Source of the DNA: Leptospira adleri | Lineage (GTDB): Bacteria > Spirochaetota > Leptospiria > Leptospirales > Leptospiraceae | Assembly (NCBI RefSeq): GCF_002811985.1 | Contig: NZ_NPDU01000074.1 | Span: 1 to 21,358 of the forward strand | Length of the DNA stretch: 21,358 nt | Reading direction: 5' to 3' | Shown: piece by piece, positions 1 to 7,400 of the stretch | Position numbering within the stretch: position 1 is the first letter of the stretch | Layout: every line of letters starts with the position of its first letter | The notes under the pieces: model-generated | The model's database searches: none | Told to the model about the DNA's origin: nothing | Seen by the model: the letters and a program-made list of their open reading frames with translations, nothing else | Translations under genes and position numbers: made by a program

Positions 1-189
1 TACGCAGCGAGTAAGGTTTTTGTTTTGTATTTTACGGACGGATTGAGTTACGAACTCAAAGGAACCGGAGTCAGCGTTCACGCCGTTTCGCCAGGACCGA
101 TTCGAACTCCTTTTTTCGGAAAAGCTTTTCCGAAAGGGTTTCAATCTCCGGATCTATTCTGGCTGACTCCGGTTCCTTTGAGTTCGTAA
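1..189 (+). pseudogene. Short-chain dehydrogenase C-terminal fragment (fold-back copy)
   Basis: An open frame enters from the window edge and stops at TAA 187-189. It begins at the catalytic YAASK motif, passes through GTGVS and continues with the normal family sequence HAVSPGPIRTPFF, which is the conserved PGP(x)RT element after the last beta strand of classical SDR proteins. It then reads on to about residue 54 (DLFWLT) before entering the inverted arm at base 162, where the sequence becomes nonsense and stops. Bases 76-161 therefore probably hold the true continuation of the SDR gene found on the minus strand at 692-162. There is no start codon inside the window. Either this is a chimeric duplicate of the downstream gene or it is the end of a second, nearly identical gene. 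The perfect identity of the arms favours the first. Confidence 0.75.
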
Positions 190-236
190 CTCAATCCGTC
201 CGTAAAATACAAAACAAAAACCTTACTCGCTGCGTA
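1..236. repeat. Fold-back inverted repeat with 75-bp perfect arms
   Basis: Bases 1-75 and 162-236 are exact reverse complements of each other, separated by 86 bp. Both arms encode the same part of a short-chain dehydrogenase, from its Tyr-x-x-x-Lys motif to a GTGVS motif, once on each strand. The left arm begins at the first base of the window, so the repeat may extend further left. Because the arms are identical although they are protein coding, the event is either very recent or an artefact of library preparation or assembly at a contig end. Confidence 0.95.
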
Positions 237-692
237 GATCGTAAAATAGGGAACCGGTTGAAACGAAGCCGTGGAGGCAAGATTCAAAATTCTTCCTTTG
301 CCGTTGGCAATCATGATCGGAAGAATTTTTCGAGTCATCGCAGCCAACGCTTCCACGTTGACTCGAATTGTCGTGAGGAAACTGGATTCGGGTTCTTTTG
401 CAAAATCTCCGATGTAACCAAGGCCCGCGTTGTTGATCAATAGATCCGGTTTTAATTTCTTTTTCGTTAAGTAAGAAACGATCTTATCTCGGCCCTCGGA
501 AATCGAAAGATCTGCGGGAATCGTATGGACTTCGATTTTATATTTTTTTTCCAATTCATTTTGAAGATTTTTGAGAGAAGAGGAAGACAAATCCGTGAGG
601 ACAAGATTACTTCCGTTCGCTGCGAGTTGATTGCAAAATTCGGTTCCCAAGCCGCCCGACGCGCCCGTGATCAATACCAATTCATATTTCAT
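141..692 (-). pseudogene. Short-chain dehydrogenase/reductase, truncated by inversion
   Basis: An NAD(P)-dependent oxidoreductase of the classical SDR family, with a Rossmann fold and a cytoplasmic location. Visible motifs are the cofactor loop TGASGGLG (residues 9-16), NNAG (87-90), the catalytic Ser near 140, and Tyr153 and Lys157 of YAASK. The start at 692 is preceded by AAAGG about 8 bases upstream. Residues 1-177 look normal. The reading frame then crosses the inverted-repeat border at 162 and ends after six unrelated residues (QNRSGD), giving 183 residues where the family usually has about 250-270. The missing sequence, including the PGP motif, lies on the opposite strand at 76-161. The protein as written would lack the substrate-binding C-terminus. 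The substrate cannot be told from the sequence. Confidence 0.85.
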
Positions 693-851
693 TTTTGTTA
701 CCTTTCAATTTCTGGAATGAAGAAGACTTTCGGATTCCGAATTTGCGTTCTACCTTAAGGAGTGGTTTGTAAGAAGACTTTTCGAAATCCAAGTGGGAAC
801 GATTTTATAAAAGTGCGAATTTTTTTTCGATCGGAATAATAAGAATCTCAA

Positions 852-857
852 TATAAT
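852..857 (+). promoter_or_regulatory. Possible -10 box for the gene at 900
   Basis: A perfect TATAAT lies 43 bases upstream of the start at 900 in a 207-bp divergent intergenic region. No good -35 hexamer is seen at the expected distance, so support rests on the -10 and its position alone. Confidence 0.35.
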
Positions 858-899
858 TTTGGTTTTCGATTATAGGCTCTTGCCGTTATGATTTAAAAT

Positions 900-1355
900 A
901 TGAATCCCAATTTTAGAATTCTTACGTTTGCGACGATGACGATCTTATTCAGCCTCGGACCCTTATCCGCGCACAAGGGAAGGGCGAGTTTTGTATTAGA
1001 AGAATTTTCTAATCTTACGGATCGCATCGATCTCTTGAAGGATGAAGCAGTGCCTACCGGTAAGCTGGAATCCCTTTTGGAGAAAGGCGGCGAAAAAGAA
1101 AAAGATTCCGAAATTTTCAAAAAGGCTCTTCCTATCGCAAAGGAACTCGGCAAAACGACGGATCCTTTATCGAAACAAAAATTCTACTCCGAACTTGTGA
1201 CCCTCTTTCAACAAGTCATCGGCTATCACGATCGATCCGGTGCGGTTCTTTATCATTGCCCAAAAACCGGAAAACAATGGATCACAAATTCGGAGACCGT
1301 TAAGAATCCCTTCGATAGAAAAAATATTTCCTGCATTCAGAAGAAGGAAGAATAG
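900..1355 (+). CDS. Secreted protein with DUF3347-like C-terminus
   Basis: 151 residues. A signal peptide is visible: a short n-region, a hydrophobic stretch at residues 8-22, and a probable cleavage after LSA (residue 24), so the mature protein should be periplasmic or exported. The middle (about 30-105) is charged and probably helical. The C-terminus has HCPKTGKQWI at 119-128, VKNPF at 134-138 and a last Cys at 145. This resembles the end of the DUF3347 family (CPM...WL...V.NPY...ML.C), which is found alone or fused to CusB-type efflux adaptors and is suspected of binding metal. His119, Cys120 and Cys145 would be candidate ligands. The start at 900 has no clear Shine-Dalgarno sequence, but an upstream ATG at 888 stops at once. 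The family assignment comes from motif memory and is not certain. The neighbours are divergent or convergent, so it is probably transcribed alone. Confidence 0.7.
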   Translation: MNPNFRILTFATMTILFSLGPLSAHKGRASFVLEEFSNLTDRIDLLKDEAVPTGKLESLLEKGGEKEKDSEIFKKALPIAKELGKTTDPLSKQKFYSELVTLFQQVIGYHDRSGAVLYHCPKTGKQWITNSETVKNPFDRKNISCIQKKEE

Positions 1356-1589
1356 AAATTCTCTCCGTTTAAAAACCTTTTTTGTTAAGCGAATTCCTTT
1401 AACCTTTCAAAATCGAGGGCGGTAAGGAATCCAAGCGAATTCGTAATTTTTTCGGAAGACCAATCCCATCGTTTCAGCTTCAGAAGTTTTTCGGTTTGTT
1501 CTTTCGAAAAAGGAGATCGGGAAAAATTTTTTAAAAAACGATCCTTGGATTCTTTCTTTTGAACCCGAGAAGCGGTTCTACGATTTGTT
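1356..1589. other. Intergenic stretch with an open frame lacking a start
   Basis: A 234-bp gap between the secreted protein and the convergent acyl-CoA dehydrogenase. No terminator hairpin was recognised. On the minus strand, one frame is open from 1615 to a TAA at 1385-1387 and reads like real Leptospira protein (for example SKDRFLKNFSRSPFSKEQ and KITNSLGFLTALDFERL). It has no ATG, GTG or TTG. It may be the remnant of a gene tail or chance. Confidence 0.4.
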
Positions 1590-3302
1590 CTAAGCCGGAA
1601 CTCCGCTGACTTCCTTCAGCTTCGCGAGATTTCCTTCCAAGATGGAAAGCGTATCCAGGTGATAGTCTTTGGCGTGTTTGAGACGAGTCTGTTTTCTTTC
1701 TTCCGGAATTCTTCTGCAGGAAAGTTCCAAAAGAATTCCCGCAAGAAGCCGAGAGCAGGTCATCACGATCTCTTCAGCATACGTGTCTTTGTCTTCTCTT
1801 CCGGGTAATTCCTTATAGAGGGAAACAAGTTCTTGAAATCCGTGAAACAATTTATGAGCCAAGGAAGAATCCAGCTGATTCACGAGTTCTGTTAGATATT
1901 CCCCGAACGTATGCGTAAGTCCGGATGTGATTCCGCCGATGCTCGCGTTGATCTGAATCTGGGAAGTCCCGTCGTAGATCGTTGTGATTCTCGCGTCTCG
2001 ATAAATTCTTGCGATATCATAATCTTCCGTATAACCCGCGCCGCCATGGACTTGAAGCGCGTCGCTCACCACTTTTAAACAGGACTCGGAACAATAAAAT
2101 TTTCCGATAGGCGTAAGAACGTTAGCGATCTTTTCCCAATAGCGAACCACGGTATCGTTCTTGGCTTCTTTTTCGGAAGCTCCTTTTTTTTCCAAGCGGA
2201 GAGCACGCCAGTAATAACGGTCCATGACCCTCGATCCTTCCAAGGTGAGGCAACGCATCGCAAGAGTTTCCCGTTCTATACGATCGATGATTTTTTTTAC
2301 CGCAGGAATTTCTATCAGAGGTTTTCCGAATTGAATCCTTTCTTTCGAGTATTTTAGAGCTTCGTAATATGCTGCGGTTGCAAGTCCAGTGGATTGTTGC
2401 GCGATTCCCATTCTCGCTCCGTTCAACATTCCCATCGTATATTTTATAAGACCATATCCCTCTTCTCCGATGAGAAGTCCCGGTGAATTCTCAAATACGA
2501 CTTCGCAAGTCGGAGAACAATGAAGCCCGAGTTTATTTTCGATTCCGGCGATCTGAACGTCCGTACTCTGGACGAGAAAAAAAGAAAGCCCTCGCGCGCC
2601 GGAACCGACTTCTCCCGATCGAGCCAGTGTAAGAAGAATCGCGGGAGTTTCTCCGAAGCCGCAACCGTGCGTGATAAATCGTTTCGTTCCGTTCAAGACC
2701 CAATTGCCGTTTTGATCCTTTGTAGCTTTGGTTCGAAGATTGGGAAGATCGGATCCGTGATCCGGCTCGGTCAAGCCCATCGCACAGACGAATTCTCCCG
2801 CCGCCAAACGTGGAATCCATTCTTCTTTCATTTCTTTCGAAGCGTGACGTTCCAGAATTTCGGCGAGATTCACACAGCCAATAGCAATGGCGAGTGACGC
2901 GTCCACTCTGTAGAAGATTTCGGAAATAAATGATTTCACGGTCCACGGAATTCCGAGGCCGCCGTATTTTCTGGAAAATCCGTAGGCTTGCACTCCGGCG
3001 TCGACTACCTTTGCAACCAGTTCCAACATTTTGGGTGGGAATTCTACCTTTCCGTCTTTGAATCCCAAGCCTTCTCGGTCCAACTCCGCGACGTGCGGAG
3101 AAAGAATATTTCCTGCAAGATCGCCGACCGTCTGAAGAACCGTCTTATAATATTCTTTCGCTTCCGAAGGGTTGGTCGGTCCTCCGTCCGATGTTTCCGA
3201 AAATTCGTTTTCGTAATCGAGGATAATTTCGGTCCAGGGAAGAATGTGTTCGAAGTGATCCTGGATGTCTTGAGTGTCCGAAAAATAGTTGTTCTGAATC
3301 AT
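1590..3302 (-). CDS. Acyl-CoA dehydrogenase family protein
   Basis: A 570-residue flavoprotein of the acyl-CoA dehydrogenase family, expected to carry out FAD-dependent alpha,beta-desaturation of an acyl-CoA in beta-oxidation (cytoplasm). The N-terminal helical domain spans about residues 45-170. The middle beta domain carries the first signature MGLTEPDHGSDLPN (175-188). The C-terminal helical domain has GKPL near 326, the signature DALQVHGGAGYTEDY (414-428) and YDGTSQIQ (443-450). About 110 residues follow the last signature, as in the longer FadE-type members. The canonical catalytic base, Glu in Y-E-G-T, is Asp444 here. The alternative Glu of the isovaleryl/long-chain type (LERL) is also absent, as the aligned stretch is LNGARMGIA. 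The start at 3302 has a strong GGAGG four bases upstream. The neighbours suggest no pathway partner. Leptospira lives on fatty acids, so several such paralogues are expected. Confidence 0.92.
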   Translation of the reverse strand: MIQNNYFSDTQDIQDHFEHILPWTEIILDYENEFSETSDGGPTNPSEAKEYYKTVLQTVGDLAGNILSPHVAELDREGLGFKDGKVEFPPKMLELVAKVVDAGVQAYGFSRKYGGLGIPWTVKSFISEIFYRVDASLAIAIGCVNLAEILERHASKEMKEEWIPRLAAGEFVCAMGLTEPDHGSDLPNLRTKATKDQNGNWVLNGTKRFITHGCGFGETPAILLTLARSGEVGSGARGLSFFLVQSTDVQIAGIENKLGLHCSPTCEVVFENSPGLLIGEEGYGLIKYTMGMLNGARMGIAQQSTGLATAAYYEALKYSKERIQFGKPLIEIPAVKKIIDRIERETLAMRCLTLEGSRVMDRYYWRALRLEKKGASEKEAKNDTVVRYWEKIANVLTPIGKFYCSESCLKVVSDALQVHGGAGYTEDYDIARIYRDARITTIYDGTSQIQINASIGGITSGLTHTFGEYLTELVNQLDSSLAHKLFHGFQELVSLYKELPGREDKDTYAEEIVMTCSRLLAGILLELSCRRIPEERKQTRLKHAKDYHLDTLSILEGNLAKLKEVSGVPA

Positions 3303-3364
3303 GGAACCTCCGGGGATTCCACCAGTGTAAGATATCAGAAAGGGAGAGAAAAGGAAAATTGTGT

Positions 3365-3580
3365 GAGTTCCTACTTTTGGAGGAATTTTTCCCTGCTTCA
3401 GGATTCTTTCGTGTGGAAGGTCGGAACTCCGGAGGTTTTCAAGACAAAGAACCGCATTCTACGGTCCATAAATGCCGGCAAAACCCTACCGACGACCCTC
3501 CGAAAAGTAGGAACTCCTTCTTTTCAAAAGGGTTTTTCCAAAAAACGCTGCTCATCCCGAACCCGAAGGTCGGAACTCCG
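3365..3580. repeat. Short interspersed repeats around a GGAACTCC core
   Basis: The 16-mer GAAGGTCGGAACTCCG occurs twice exactly, at 3416-3431 and 3565-3580. A related copy, GAAAAGTAGGAACTCC, lies at 3502-3517, and an inverted relative, GAGTTCCTACTTTTGG, at 3365-3380. All four fall within 216 bp of non-coding sequence. They could be parts of a dispersed intergenic repeat, protein-binding sites, or decayed mobile DNA. Confidence 0.7.
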
Positions 3581-3603
3581 AGCCCAAAATGGACCTCGGA
3601 ATC

Positions 3604-3789
3604 GCCTAACGACACAGGGTTTCTCGACGTTTGCGGTTCTGAAGCGCACCAAACGCACAGAAGGATTTTAACGAGGCTTGAGTGAGCCTTAGCAAGCGTC
3701 CCGCAAGCTGAAGTTAAAAAGCAAATGTGAGAAGACCAAGCAAAAGTTGCGGAGCAATTTCGGAATCCTGCGAGAAGCCGAAGTTAGCC
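3604..3789. repeat. Concentric imperfect palindrome, attC-like
   Basis: Nested inverted pairs share nearly one centre (about 3692-3697). They are GCCTAAC 3604-3610 with GTTAGCC 3783-3789 (6/7), GGTTTCTCG 3618-3626 with CGAGAAGCC 3771-3779 (8/9), TTTTAAC 3666-3672 with GTTAAAA 3713-3719 (7/7), and GCTTG 3676-3680 with CAAGC 3704-3708 (5/5). The outer boxes fit, or nearly fit, the integron core pattern RYYYAAC/GTTRRRY. The structure lies just 3' of the SRPBCC gene when read on that gene's strand, where an attC would sit. At 186 bp it is longer than usual attC sites, and the spacing between outer and inner boxes is uneven (7 against 3). Confidence 0.5.
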
Positions 3790-3874
3790 GCCGTAACCTC
3801 TGCAGAGTGGTAGAGTCTGATGCGATGGCCGACCTTATGTTGGAAGCAATCAAAACTCGGGCATTATTTGTTAA

Positions 3875-4321
3875 TTACGCACGTTCAACGGCTGACTTGA
3901 TATCATTGAGATCTTGCATAATCGCCTTCTTGATTGTAGTCTTGAATAAGACCAATGGCAATGCTTTCAGCCGCGCAGCAAATCCTTGCGGTAGAGTCTG
4001 ATGAATACCTTTCAATGTGATACCGGCGCCGCCCATTGAGATGCGATTTGTAGTAAGGAATACAAAACCACCGTCTTCGGCCCGGGTCGTGTAAAACTCA
4101 TTTTCCTTTGCCTCCGTGATCCACTTTTCTATCGTGGCCGGTTTCCCAAAAAATATACGTGTCTCTCGCCACTTAAATCCTAAGAGTCCGTCTGCGGGTC
4201 GTTCGACCAAATCGATCCTCTGGATCCCACTGATGATCCCTGCCGCGTTCTCGATATTAGTCATTGTGGCCCAGACTTTTGCGATAGGGGCGTTGATTGT
4301 TACCTGTGCTTCTACGATCAT
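3875..4321 (-). CDS. SRPBCC (START/polyketide cyclase-like) domain protein
   Basis: A 148-residue single-domain protein. It opens with the typical SRPBCC first strand and helix (VTINAPIAKVWATMTNIENA, 7-26), followed by beta-hairpin segments (GFKWRETRIFFGKPATIEKW, 48-67) and a long C-terminal helix (about 125-147). Such helix-grip folds bind lipids or other hydrophobic ligands, or act as small cyclases. No catalytic residue can be assigned. The start at 4321 is supported by GGAG about 8 bases upstream. The length is normal for the family and the gene is intact. Its codon use (for example GCC, ATC and CTC mixed with GGC and CGG) looks less Leptospira-like to the eye than its neighbours. It sits alone between two GTTAGGC cores (minus strand, 4412-4406 and 3610-3604), which suggests arrival as a cassette. 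Confidence 0.85.
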   Translation of the reverse strand: MIVEAQVTINAPIAKVWATMTNIENAAGIISGIQRIDLVERPADGLLGFKWRETRIFFGKPATIEKWITEAKENEFYTTRAEDGGFVFLTTNRISMGGAGITLKGIHQTLPQGFAARLKALPLVLFKTTIKKAIMQDLNDIKSAVERA

Positions 4322-4417
4322 CCGTTATTCTCCAAAGGGTTCGATTCAAGTAAAGTTTGTCCGCCGTATACGGGAACCGATACAATATGCCACAGCGGTT
4401 ATGGCGCCTAACTTCTT
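4322..4417. other. Spacer upstream of SRPBCC gene with GTTAGGC core
   Basis: Contains GTTATGGCGCCTAAC at 4398-4412, an inverted repeat of GTTA(T)GGC and GCCTAAC with one bulged base. On the minus strand this reads GTTAGGC directly after the stop of the 1128-residue gene (5 bp away) and 85 bp before the SRPBCC start. It matches the GTTRRRY integron core consensus and repeats the box at 3604-3610. Confidence 0.5.
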
Positions 4418-7400
4418 TCAGCGCTTTTTCTTCGATTTTTTCTTGGAAACCTTATAGCCCAAAATCTGCGCCATTTTCCAGAGATCGCTTAGAATTTTTT
4501 GCGAATCCTTTTTGAGTAAGGAAGAATCCAAACTCGATTCCGCTCTGGAGTTTTCCAAAATACTATGAAGATGGAATTCTTCGATCCCGAATTTTGCTTC
4601 CTTGGAACCCAATTGAATCCAGAATCTAGGACCGTATTCTCCTCCGTTGATTCTTTGTTCGAGTTCGATTCCTTCTTCTCCCAATTCCGGAAGTTCGCTT
4701 AAAACGATCTCGGGATTTTTTCTCGCGGCGGAATCCAAAATATACCAGCCTTCCGATTCTTTTTTAGATTCTTTCCACAATCTTTCAAGAGTGTTGTCCC
4801 CTTCTCTTCCAAACCAAGGAAGAATCGAAGGAAGCCTCGAAGCAAGCGCTTCCTCCGTCGAAGACGAAGTATAACTGTGAGGATCCGTATAACTCAATCT
4901 TCTCTTGATCAGCTTTAGGATCGTCTCGAAAGAATCTTTCCCTTTCAGAAGAAATAATTTTGCGGCGAGTAAATCTCCCCAAGCGGCCCATTCCGGGGGA
5001 TTTGAATTTACGATTTGGACGATCGTATCTTCTTCCATTTGTAAAACCCGAGCCCATTGTTTTCCTTCCTTCTCCACAAACCGGAGAAATTGAAGACAAT
5101 ACAATTTCCAATCCGAAGCTGCATAAGGAAGATCTAATATTCCAGCGTAAACCGGAATCGCCGATTCTCCTTGGATGAAAAGGGCTTTCATCGCTTCCCA
5201 ACGATCGTAGTTGCCGCCGTAACGATATTCGTCGCAGGAGAATCGGAGAGATTCTTCCAACCAAGGGCCGCCGATCTTGATCACCTCGGGATTAACATAT
5301 TTCTTTTCTCTAATATTCTGAAAAACGTGTTGTATGCTGTATTTTTCCGGTTTCAGAATCGCAGCCGGTAATTCCTTCGGATTTTTGGAAAGGCGATTTG
5401 CGTATTCGTCATCGTCGTCGAATGCAGGAAGTTCTTTACCTTCGATCAAAGTCCAGGCGATTCTCGCGGCGTGTTCGATATAAGTCCAGGTATAATCCAC
5501 CATAGGACTCGGATCCGCGTAAACGTGATAGTAGAGATGATTTTTGAGCGCTTGAATTTTCGCTTTCCCTACTGCCCGAATCGGACCGTAGGCGCGATAT
5601 TCTTCTCCACGATTTCCTAATATTCTATGCGCAAACTGAATCCATTCTTCCCGATCCGGTTCCAAAAACAAAAGTCCGGAAAGATAACACGCAAGTAAAT
5701 CGATCGAAATTCCGGGGCTGGAATGTTTTTCCGCTTTTTCAAACAATTCCCTCAAGCCGGATTTCGCAGTTTCCGGTTCCAATACCGCCCAAGCGATCGC
5801 TCCTTCCGAGAGGTTCACCAATTGGTTGAACTCAAGATAAGAATCTCTTCCGCTTCCCTTTATCTGAGATCCCATCTCCAAATAAATCCGGATATATTCC
5901 AAATTCTCCTTAAAACCGAGTTTCGCGGAAACGGCGAACGCGTATCCGAGCGCGATCCCGAAGATGCTCAGATTCTTTCTATATGTAAGAACCTTGTTGG
6001 CCAACTTACCGGATTCCTCGTCTCCGACTAACAGGCGTTCGTTTAGAGCCTGTTGCAGATAACTAAAAACCGTAAAAATGTTGTTCAAATTCGGACCTTC
6101 GTCCTGAACCTTTTTCTTTTTCTCCAAGGCTCCGTCCAAAGTCTCGAAGAATTTCCAAGCCGCTTCGGTCCAAATCGAAAGGGCGTCCTCGTGTTCGCTT
6201 TGAAGTAAGCAGCCGACCACTTCTTCCAAACGTTTATCGTCTTGTTTTAATTTTCGAACCGCGTCTCTAAACGCGTTCATCGCGTTCTGGTCGTCGAACT
6301 TGCCTAACGTTTTGATGATTCCCGCATAGGCCTTTTTGTTTTCAACGTCGTAATTCAAACCTTGTCTAAACGCGGCTGAAATCGGAAGCGAAAGACGCAA
6401 ATCCAGATCTTCCTTTTTATAAGGCCATTCGTTGTAAGTTGAATCCGTTCTTTCTTTAAAATACTGTTCCACCAATTTCGAAAACTTGGGATCCTTTTTG
6501 CCGATCTCTTTTAAAAGAAAATCGTGAGTCTCGACGTCCTCCGAAAATTCCTCCATCAAGGAAAGAGGATCTTCTCCTTTTTGAATTCTTTTTTTCAAAT
6601 CGCCCGAAGCGATCTTTTTCTTTCCGGATAAACCCGTCGCCTCTTCCAAAAGTTTTCTGTTCTCGGGTTCGATTTGGGAAATATCACAGTTTTTGAATGT
6701 TTGGTTTCTGAGTTCCTGCAGCTTTTTGGCTTTTACTTTTCCCAAAGAATCCGATTTTCCGTCTAACAACGATAATATGGATTTTGCGATCGCCGGAAGA
6801 ATTTTTCCGGAAAGTTTTTTCGCGGCGGCGCAGGCTTCCCGGCACGCCTTTTCGTTCTTCATAAAATAATGGGCGAGAATCCAATACGCCGCAAGAGGAT
6901 GTGATTTATCTAGAAACTTCTTTTCCGCTTCCCAATCCTTAAACTTAGGAGCCGAAGCCAATTTTTCCGCGTAAGCATAAGCCGGATCTCCGTAAGAATG
7001 CCCTAAAAGCCAAGCCGATCTTTCAAAAAGATCCAGCGACTTTGTATAGAACGGTCTTTTATCGTATTTTTTCTGAGCTTCGGCTTCGTATTGTTTGAGA
7101 ACTTTGTCGCCTAGCAGGGATTCGATTCTTTCTTCCGAAGCTCCTTCTTCGTCCTCGTCTTCCTCATCATAGTCGTCGTAATCGTCTTCTTCGGAAGACC
7201 AATTCGAAGCGATAAAGTGCGCGATCGAAAAAAACGGCTCGTCCTCTAATTCTCCCACTTCGTGATTGTACCGATGTACTTCCGCGGAACCTTCCGCGTG
7301 AGGGAGCATGTTTATCCAACAACTGTCTCCTCCGCCGTCGGATCCGAAGTGGGCTACCCCTGTCAGCAAAAACATCAAACCCTGATAAGATCCGAGAATG

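Larger units (their letters stand above)
3303..3874. other. Gene-poor region with repeats and palindromes
   Basis: About 570 bp with no convincing protein gene between the acyl-CoA dehydrogenase start and the end of the SRPBCC gene. It contains short GGAACTCC-type repeats (3365-3580) and a large imperfect palindrome (3604-3789). Plus-strand open frames here show no family motifs or ribosome binding sites. The base composition around 3600-3870 looks richer in GC than the neighbouring spacers. Confidence 0.7.

Noticed and set aside
2988..3671. Long plus-strand frame (227 codons) opposite the acyl-CoA dehydrogenase start and the repeat region
   Set aside because: Lies mostly antisense to a clear gene, is rich in Arg, Phe and Ser as typical shadows are, and shows no family motif.
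3303..3870. Possible insertion-sequence remnant
   Set aside because: No transposase fragment in any frame, and no terminal inverted repeat with target duplication was found. The palindrome and cores fit a cassette better.
3747..4001. Small plus-strand frame over the SRPBCC gene end
   Set aside because: Overlaps a recognised gene on the other strand, has no ribosome binding site and no recognisable motif.
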